Part shown: positions 59,019 to 64,000 of the stretch, in pieces
How the letters are laid out: each line of letters opens with the position of its first letter
Numbering within the stretch: the stretch's first letter is position 1
From: SB11 sp964584305
GTDB lineage: Bacteria > Bacteroidota > Bacteroidia > UBA8524
DNA length: 64,000 nucleotides
Direction: 5' to 3'
NCBI GenBank assembly: GCA_964584305.1
Contig: CAZOZL010000001.1
Coordinates: 248,001 to 312,000 of the forward strand
Notes under the pieces: generated by a model
What the model was told of the DNA's origin: nothing
Seen by the model: only the letters and a program-made list of their open reading frames with translations
Database searches by the model: none
Made by a program: the position numbers and the translations under genes

Positions 59019-60392
59019 GTGGACATACCCGAACGAGCGCAGATACTATCACACCCTTTATTACAAATAATTAACCCTGATTTGGACTTAGGCGATGGAA
59101 TAAGTATTGGTATTGCTATACTCGCAATTTTAGTGCTTATAGTATGCTCGGCATTGTTCTCAGGGTCGGAAAATGCGTTCTTCTCCCTCTCACAAAAAAC
59201 ACTTGAAGAATTAGAAGAAACTAAAGACAAGCCTTCTGAAACTATCCTCTATTTTATAAAACACCACAAAATGCTATTGGCAACCATACTAATAGCCAAC
59301 AATTTTTTAAACGTTGCCATAGTACTCATATCATCAATAGTATTTGGTTTACTCTTTGATTTTACTGAATACCATGTATTGGGTTTTGCACTACAAGTTA
59401 TTGTAGTAACCTTTTTACTATTAATTTTTGGCGAAATAATGCCTAAAGTATATGCTATATCAAACAATTTACGCATTGCTCGCATTATGGCAAAACCCCT
59501 CTATATTTTAAGCCACAGTTTTCCTTTAAAATATTTTGTAAAATGGCTTGAACGCTCTACCTCTATTATTGATAAACGTATTACCAAAAAAGGGCATTTA
59601 TTATCCGTTGAAGAACTAAACCAAGCTATTGACTTAACTACGGGCGAAAAAAGCAGCGAAGAAGAGAAAGATATACTGCGAGGCATAGTAAATTTTGGTA
59701 ATATATCTGTTAAGCAAATTATGAAACCCCGCCTTGATGTGGTTGCCTTTGACAATACTATTACCTTTACCGAGTTAATGGAAAAGGTAAACCAACATGG
59801 CTACTCACGCATACCAATATATGAGGATACTTTTGACAATGTGGTAGGTATATTGGGCATTAAAAACCTTTTACCCTACCTAAACCAAGATGATAGTTTT
59901 AACTGGCAACAGCTATTAAGAGACCCGTTTTTTGTACCCGAAACCAAAAAAATTGACGACCTGCTAAAAGATTTTAAAGAAAAACGTATGCACATGGCAA
60001 TAGTTGTAGATGAGTATGGAGGAACATCAGGCGTGGCAACAATGGAAGATGTGATGGAGGAAATTTTTGGTGAAATAAATGATGAGTTTGATGTAGATGA
60101 AACCAATTATAGCAAGCTAGATGATACCACCTACGTGTTTGAAGGAAAAATATTGATAAATGATATGTGCCGCCTTATGGACATAGATACAGATGTTTTT
60201 GATGGAATAAGAGGAAGTGCTGACTCGCTCTCTGGCTTGTTATTAGAAATAGCAGGGAAAATACCTGCTATAAATACAGAACTTACCTACACCAATTTTC
60301 GTTTTTTAATAGAATCGGTTGATAAAAGAAGAATAAAAAGGGTAAAAATAAATATTGTTCCTACTGATGGTAAAAAAGATAAACCTGCTTAA
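59019..60392 (+). CDS. gldE: Gliding motility-associated protein GldE (CNNM/CBS-domain membrane protein)
   Basis: This 457-residue protein has an N-terminal DUF21/CNNM membrane domain with about four helices (IGIAILAILVLIVCSALFSG and following). CBS repeats lie near 200-330 (MKPRLDVVAFDNTITFTELM, YSRIPIYEDTFDNVVGILGI, HMAIVVDEYGGTSGVATMED), with a CorC/HlyC domain at the end. The order mutY-ssb-gldE-gldD is that of Flavobacterium johnsoniae, where gldE supports gliding together with gldD. Outside this context it would be called a hemolysin-family/magnesium-efflux-type protein. The start is GTG at 59019; no better ATG exists upstream of the membrane domain. Confidence 0.88.
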   Translation: MDIPERAQILSHPLLQIINPDLDLGDGISIGIAILAILVLIVCSALFSGSENAFFSLSQKTLEELEETKDKPSETILYFIKHHKMLLATILIANNFLNVAIVLISSIVFGLLFDFTEYHVLGFALQVIVVTFLLLIFGEIMPKVYAISNNLRIARIMAKPLYILSHSFPLKYFVKWLERSTSIIDKRITKKGHLLSVEELNQAIDLTTGEKSSEEEKDILRGIVNFGNISVKQIMKPRLDVVAFDNTITFTELMEKVNQHGYSRIPIYEDTFDNVVGILGIKNLLPYLNQDDSFNWQQLLRDPFFVPETKKIDDLLKDFKEKRMHMAIVVDEYGGTSGVATMEDVMEEIFGEINDEFDVDETNYSKLDDTTYVFEGKILINDMCRLMDIDTDVFDGIRGSADSLSGLLLEIAGKIPAINTELTYTNFRFLIESVDKRRIKRVKINIVPTDGKKDKPA

Positions 60393-60432
60393 TATATTTC
60401 TTGTTTAGTTTTTAGCGTTAACCTTGCACACT

Positions 60433-61011
60433 ATGCGTAATCTTTTATTTTGTTCTATAATTTTAACTACTGTTTTTAGTGCCTGCAAAGAAGAATATAC
60501 CCCAAAACGCAAAGGGTATCCCAAAATAGAGTTTCCCCAAAAACAGTATATAAAATACGATAAAGATTGCCCTTTTACTTTTGACTATCCTGTGTATGCA
60601 GGGGTTTTCCCAGACTCCAGTAGAAACTCAGAACCTTGTTGGCTAAATATTCGCTACCTGCCGTTTAATGCCACTATGCACCTTACCTACAAAAATTTTA
60701 ATGGCGATATGGGGCTTTTGCAAGAGCTGGAAGAACAAAGCCGCAAATATGCTTATGAACACACTATAAAGGCGCAAGATATTACCCAGCTATTTATGGA
60801 TGATAGTACCAATAGTGTGTATATAACCACTTATAGTTTGGAGGGTGAAACAGCTACATCGTTTCGTTTTTATGCTACTGATAAAAAACAACACTATGTT
60901 GATGGTGGTTTTTATTTTAACCACCGCACAAATGTGGATTCCATTGCACCAGTACAACGTTTTTTGCTAAAAGATATAGACCAAATGCTTCAAACACTTA
61001 ATTGGAAATAA
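60433..61011 (+). CDS. gldD: Gliding motility lipoprotein GldD
   Basis: ATG 60433 gives a clean lipoprotein signal (MRNLLFCSIILTTVFSAC, Cys 18); the upstream TTG 60424 is less likely. The mature protein begins KEEYTPKRKGYPKIEFPQKQ, the conserved Y-x-P-K-x-x-G-Y start of GldD, and is about 190 residues, as expected. It lies 31 bases after gldE, as in Flavobacterium johnsoniae, where GldD is required for gliding and T9SS function. The other gld and spr genes are not in this window. Confidence 0.88.
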   Translation: MRNLLFCSIILTTVFSACKEEYTPKRKGYPKIEFPQKQYIKYDKDCPFTFDYPVYAGVFPDSSRNSEPCWLNIRYLPFNATMHLTYKNFNGDMGLLQELEEQSRKYAYEHTIKAQDITQLFMDDSTNSVYITTYSLEGETATSFRFYATDKKQHYVDGGFYFNHRTNVDSIAPVQRFLLKDIDQMLQTLNWK

Positions 61012-61012
61012 A

Positions 61013-61040
61013 AAAACCCCACCGCAAGGCAGGGTGTTTT
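61013..61040. terminator. Bidirectional terminator between gldD and the HtrA-like gene
   Basis: AAAACCCCACC and GGCAGGGTGTTTT form a hairpin with small mismatches, flanked by A on one side and T on the other, so it can end both the gldD transcript (+) and the protease transcript (-). Confidence 0.65.
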
Positions 61041-61063
61041 ATAGATTCACTGTTTGCGGTATT

Positions 61064-62650
61064 TTAGTACCACAAAGTATTTTCGCTTACCTTAGAGCTT
61101 CCACTCAAATTAAACGAAATTGATGCGGGGTTTTTCCATCCGTTTTTCTTATCCTCGTCATAAATAAATAACTGAAAAACGCCTGTTTCACTGGTTAGGC
61201 GAATTGCCGCCCCTATATCGCTCAATTTTTTTATACGGTACTTTGCTGTGTAACTTTTTAGTTTTAAACCTGCACTCACAATTTTATAGTTGGTATTCTC
61301 TTTCAAATCACTCATTTGTGTAACGCCGCCTTTTTTCTTAGTACTGCTCTTTTTACTACTTAAAGTGCTTTTAGTGCCTGCTGCTATTTTTCTTATCGAT
61401 ATAGAACCATTATTATTTTTAATCAATTTATATTTTTTGTTACCTTCAAGCACAGCAATAGCAATTTGCTCTAAACTACGTGTTGTAATGGTTTTTGTTT
61501 TAATCTCAACAGTCTCTTTACCTTTTTTTGTAATTATTGTCATTTTAACGGTAGCCCCTGGGCGCACATTCTCAAACTCGCCCAATACTTCACTGTTGTT
61601 ACGCACTTTAACCCCGTTTACTGAAAATATTTGTGCTCCTACCTTATTAGCCAATACCGCAAATGCAGGAGAACCAAATATAGTGTTTTTGATAACGGGC
61701 AAGGTATCACGCTTTACCCAAGGGCTTCCCCCAAACCAAGTCATCCACTCTTCGTAATCGTATGCCTGCATAACCTGCAACCCAATATAAGCACGGCGAA
61801 TAAGCCCATTATTGGTAACAACATCATCCAAAAGGCGCAAGCATATTTCATGCTCCAAGGCAAAATTTATTTGTGGTTGCCACAATGGAGTTTCACCACG
61901 GGGTGCAAATGCTATCTGCGAGTTTATGCCCACTACTTCGCCTTTTTGATTCACTAATGGACCGCCACTATTGCCCCATATAACGGTGGCAGTACTTTGT
62001 AAAAATCCAAATTTGCCTGTAATACCATTACGCACACGGTTTTTTGCACTAATAATACCGTCGGTTACGGTATAGGGATACTCTCCCAAGGGGTTACCAA
62101 TGGCAAACACCCGCTCGCCAATACGGGGAGATTTTGAGGTAAATTTTATAGTTTCAATTTCTTTGCCTGGGGGTGTAATAAATTCTAATACGGCAAAATC
62201 AAAGTAAGTATCACCACCTACAATTTTCACTTCATATTTGGTACGGTCTATACTAAACACATATATCGATTTTGCCTTTTCTGATGCGCTTTCAACTACA
62301 TGGGCATTGGTTATCACGTATTTTTTTCCATTCTTTTCAACTACAAAACCAGAGCCTGATACTTTAGTCTTTCCTAAATCAAGTACTTTTTTATAGGCTT
62401 TGTCTGCATTGTCTTGCTCTCCTCTAAACCCAAGTGCTTTATTATCTTTCTCGGTTTTGTAAACAGCCACAGTAACTACTGCGCCAATTGCATTTTCAAG
62501 CATATCAGCATCAGTTCTCTGTGCTTTTAAACTGCTTAGTGTAAAGGTAAAAGCTATTAGCAATGCCATCAGCCTGTTACCCAATAGTGGGTAGGTTTTT
62601 TTTGTAAATTCCATAAGTTTGTTTTTTTGTGTGTTAGCTATCGGGTTCAT
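61064..62650 (-). CDS. HtrA-like secreted serine protease with PDZ-like domain and novel C terminus
   Basis: This 528-residue protein has a signal peptide (cleavage after SSLKAQ near residue 44; Met13 is a possible start). A trypsin-like domain has the full triad H117 (VITNAHVV), D151 (TYFDFAVLEF) and S228 (WGNSGGPL). A PDZ-like part follows (about 315-390: GSPAFAVLANKVGAQIFSVN, then VRPGATVKMTII). The last 130 residues contain a Lys/Ser-rich stretch (KSTLSSKKSSTKKKGG) and a beta-rich end (FNLSGSSKVSENTLWY). Known HtrA proteases end after the PDZ domains, so this extension is unusual; it has no T9SS signature. The gene is probably monocistronic. Confidence 0.83.
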   Translation of the reverse strand: MNPIANTQKNKLMEFTKKTYPLLGNRLMALLIAFTFTLSSLKAQRTDADMLENAIGAVVTVAVYKTEKDNKALGFRGEQDNADKAYKKVLDLGKTKVSGSGFVVEKNGKKYVITNAHVVESASEKAKSIYVFSIDRTKYEVKIVGGDTYFDFAVLEFITPPGKEIETIKFTSKSPRIGERVFAIGNPLGEYPYTVTDGIISAKNRVRNGITGKFGFLQSTATVIWGNSGGPLVNQKGEVVGINSQIAFAPRGETPLWQPQINFALEHEICLRLLDDVVTNNGLIRRAYIGLQVMQAYDYEEWMTWFGGSPWVKRDTLPVIKNTIFGSPAFAVLANKVGAQIFSVNGVKVRNNSEVLGEFENVRPGATVKMTIITKKGKETVEIKTKTITTRSLEQIAIAVLEGNKKYKLIKNNNGSISIRKIAAGTKSTLSSKKSSTKKKGGVTQMSDLKENTNYKIVSAGLKLKSYTAKYRIKKLSDIGAAIRLTSETGVFQLFIYDEDKKNGWKNPASISFNLSGSSKVSENTLWY

Positions 62651-62822
62651 ATTAAAATAATTTTAGTGTTAAGTTTTTATTACAGCAGTATATCCATACA
62701 AGTGTACAAAAAGTAAATACCCAATACAAAAAAGTAAGCCAAATTACCTTTTATGCTGCCCATCAATCACTAAAAACTCCCTAAAGCTACCACTAAAATA
62801 ATACTTTTTATAATACAAGCCT

Positions 62823-62830
62823 TACCTTTG
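62823..62830 (+). promoter_or_regulatory. Possible -7 promoter element upstream of the isomerase gene
   Basis: TACCTTTG is an exact TAnnTTTG element, 71 bases before the TTG start at 62902. No clear -33 element is seen. The leader would be longer than for other genes here. Confidence 0.4.
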
Positions 62831-62901
62831 TGTAGTTTTATTAATAGTCCATCAAACTATTTTAATTACAAATAGGGTATTGATAATGTAATTAATTTCA
62901 T

Positions 62902-63912
62902 TTGGAACAAGAATTAACATCGGCACGAAAAAAAGCGCATATTGATTTGGCATTTCAATCGCAGGTAGCCCAAATACAAACTGATACACGTTTTTATTAC
63001 GAGCCTGTTTTGGCAGGGCATCCTAATAATAGTAGTATGCCTACCCCATTTTTAGGGAAAGAGCTTAATGCCCCACTATGGGTATCAAGCATGACGGGGG
63101 GTACTGGCTTAGCGGGTACTATAAATAAAAACCTTGCAAGGGCGTGTAAGCAATTTGGCATGGGTATGGGCTTGGGCAGTTGCCGTATAATTTTGGATAG
63201 TGATGAGTATTTGCCCGATTTTGCCCTCCGTAGTATAATGGGTAATGATTTGCCTTTTTATGCCAATTTAGGCATTGCCCAAGTAGAGGATTTAGTAGTA
63301 AAAAATCAGCTTTTTAAAATCACTGACTTGCTTAATAAACTTGATGCTGATGGCTTAATTATCCATATCAACCCTATGCAAGAGTGGTTGCAGCCGGAAG
63401 GAGATAAAATACAACACCCGCCCATTGATACTATACAACGCTTGCTAAACAAACTGGATATTAAACTAATAGTGAAAGAAGTAGGGCAAGGCATGGGTCC
63501 AAAAAGCCTTGAAACACTGTTTTCATTACCTATTGAAGCAGTAGAATTTGCAGCAATAGGCGGTACAAACTTTGCTAAATTAGAACTAACAAGGGGCAGT
63601 GAAAACGATACTAATTTGTATGAAAATTTAGCTTATATAGGGCATACTGCTACTGAAATGGTAGGCTTTGCAAATACAATTTTAGCCCATTTGGGCAATA
63701 AAGCATTGTGCAAGCAAGTGATATTATCAGGCGGGGTAAAGGATTTTTTAGACGGGCATTATCTTTTACAAAAAATAGATTGTAGTGCCGTATATGGGCA
63801 AGCATCAGCATTTTTGAAGCACGCCATAGGCACTTACGAAGAATTAGAACATTTTGTACAAAAACAACTGCAAGGTTTAGCCCTTGCCAAAGCATTTTTA
63901 AAAGTAAAATGA
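62902..63912 (+). CDS. fni: Type 2 isopentenyl-diphosphate delta-isomerase
   Basis: This 336-residue FMN-dependent enzyme interconverts IPP and DMAPP for isoprenoid synthesis. It has ARKKAHIDLAF near 8-18, LWVSSMTGGTGLAGTINKNL near 60-79 with the M-T-G-G motif, and GLIIHINPMQEWLQPEGD near 148-165, which holds the conserved N-x-x-Q and E. VILSGGVKDFLDG near 270-282 binds the FMN phosphate. The start is TTG; no in-frame ATG lies upstream within the open frame. A short gene begins 43 bases later. Mevalonate-pathway genes are not otherwise seen in the window. Confidence 0.9.
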   Translation: MEQELTSARKKAHIDLAFQSQVAQIQTDTRFYYEPVLAGHPNNSSMPTPFLGKELNAPLWVSSMTGGTGLAGTINKNLARACKQFGMGMGLGSCRIILDSDEYLPDFALRSIMGNDLPFYANLGIAQVEDLVVKNQLFKITDLLNKLDADGLIIHINPMQEWLQPEGDKIQHPPIDTIQRLLNKLDIKLIVKEVGQGMGPKSLETLFSLPIEAVEFAAIGGTNFAKLELTRGSENDTNLYENLAYIGHTATEMVGFANTILAHLGNKALCKQVILSGGVKDFLDGHYLLQKIDCSAVYGQASAFLKHAIGTYEELEHFVQKQLQGLALAKAFLKVK

Positions 63913-63921
63913 TGTTGCCGC

Positions 63922-63950
63922 TTGTATAGGCTTAATTTTTGTTATATTTG
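63922..63950 (+). promoter_or_regulatory. Promoter of the last, partial gene, nearly leaderless
   Basis: TTG (63922-63924) and TATATTTG (63943-63950) are separated by 18 bases, a good match to the -33/-7 pattern. The ATG at 63956 follows after only five bases. Confidence 0.55.
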
Positions 63951-63955
63951 GATAG

Positions 63956-64000
63956 ATGCAAACAATAGAATTAGATATTGATGCAGAAACGCTAAGAAAA
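63956..64000 (+). CDS. Start of an unidentified gene (partial, 3' end outside window)
   Basis: Fifteen codons, MQTIELDIDAETLRK, run off the right edge. The start lies 43 bases after the isomerase stop and five bases after a promoter -7 element. Too little is visible to name a family. Confidence 0.45.
   Translation, partial: MQTIELDIDAETLRK

Noticed and set aside
1..64000. CRISPR array, prophage, rRNA operon or integrative element
   Set aside because: No regularly spaced direct repeats of 25-40 bases, phage structural genes, rRNA sequence, integrase or conjugation genes were seen.

Overview
The window is AT-rich, densely coded chromosomal DNA from a member of the Bacteroidota, probably a free-living Chitinophagales/Sphingobacteriales/Flavobacteriia-type organism. 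This rests on several signs: type A sorting domains of the type IX secretion system (T9SS) on secreted proteins, gldE and gldD homologues beside mutY and ssb, the Bacteroidota-type GlmU-like nucleotidyltransferase, a DUF349 protein, -7 promoter elements of the TAnnTTTG type, few Shine-Dalgarno sequences, and lipoproteins of the 'SCKKD' style. There is no rRNA operon, CRISPR array, prophage or intact insertion sequence. The only RNA-gene signal is an orphan tRNA 3' end at the left edge.

Layout. 1-610: end of a GIY-YIG nuclease gene, an orphan tRNA 3' end and a copy of a dispersed intergenic repeat. 617-2623 (+): two small coiled-coil envelope proteins of unknown function and an RmlD-like reductase. 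10788-2641 (-): a tight run of alt-GlmU, tpiA, prmA, a 1454-residue exported protein of unknown function, plsY and clpS. 13620-10877 (-): cytidine deaminase, a GH3-family adenylating enzyme, a small secreted protein and rpmE2. 13705-24864 (+): saccharopine dehydrogenase-like enzyme, two large secreted proteins (one with a YadA-like head, one T9SS cargo), a lipocalin-like lipoprotein, YebC, an acyl-CoA carboxylase beta subunit, a glycosyltransferase and two methyltransferases. 24982-32110: a secreted protein with an internal duplication, an Smr protein, L-2-hydroxyglutarate oxidase, an EamA transporter, a YicC-type RNase and two envelope proteins. 32337-36326 (+): a polysaccharide cluster (flippase, chain-length regulator, ligase), then a decayed membrane-protein pseudogene. 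36785-43464 (+): SRPBCC/GyrI-like protein, serine hydrolase, LytS/LytR-type two-component pair, cyclophilin lipoprotein and a lipoprotein-type agmatine deiminase. 49016-43638 (-): endonuclease I, SppA, BNR-repeat protein. 49125-57304: purB, a methyltransferase and DUF349 pair, HMG-CoA lyase, and an HU / TPR / 29-aa basic protein / RNase G run. 57426-61011 (+): mutY-ssb-gldE-gldD. 61064-64000: HtrA-like protease, type 2 isopentenyl-diphosphate isomerase and the start of one more gene.

How the genes work together. Much of the region concerns the envelope and secretion: phospholipid synthesis (plsY), sugar-nucleotide and polysaccharide assembly, T9SS/gliding accessory proteins (gldE, gldD) and several T9SS cargo proteins. 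Housekeeping genes for translation (rpmE2, prmA, a probable bS22/mS38-like microprotein), RNA decay (RNase G, YicC) and repair (mutY, ssb) are interspersed. Several -7 promoter elements lie only 4-10 bases before the start codon, so leaderless or nearly leaderless mRNAs are likely.

The most noteworthy items are the 1454-residue exported protein in the tpiA-prmA-plsY-clpS run, the 29-residue basic protein upstream of RNase G, the orphan tRNA 3' end behind a GIY-YIG gene, the dispersed hairpin-rich intergenic repeat, the duplicated-module secreted protein and the pseudogene after the O-antigen ligase. I did not find a clear new multi-gene defence or biosynthetic system.
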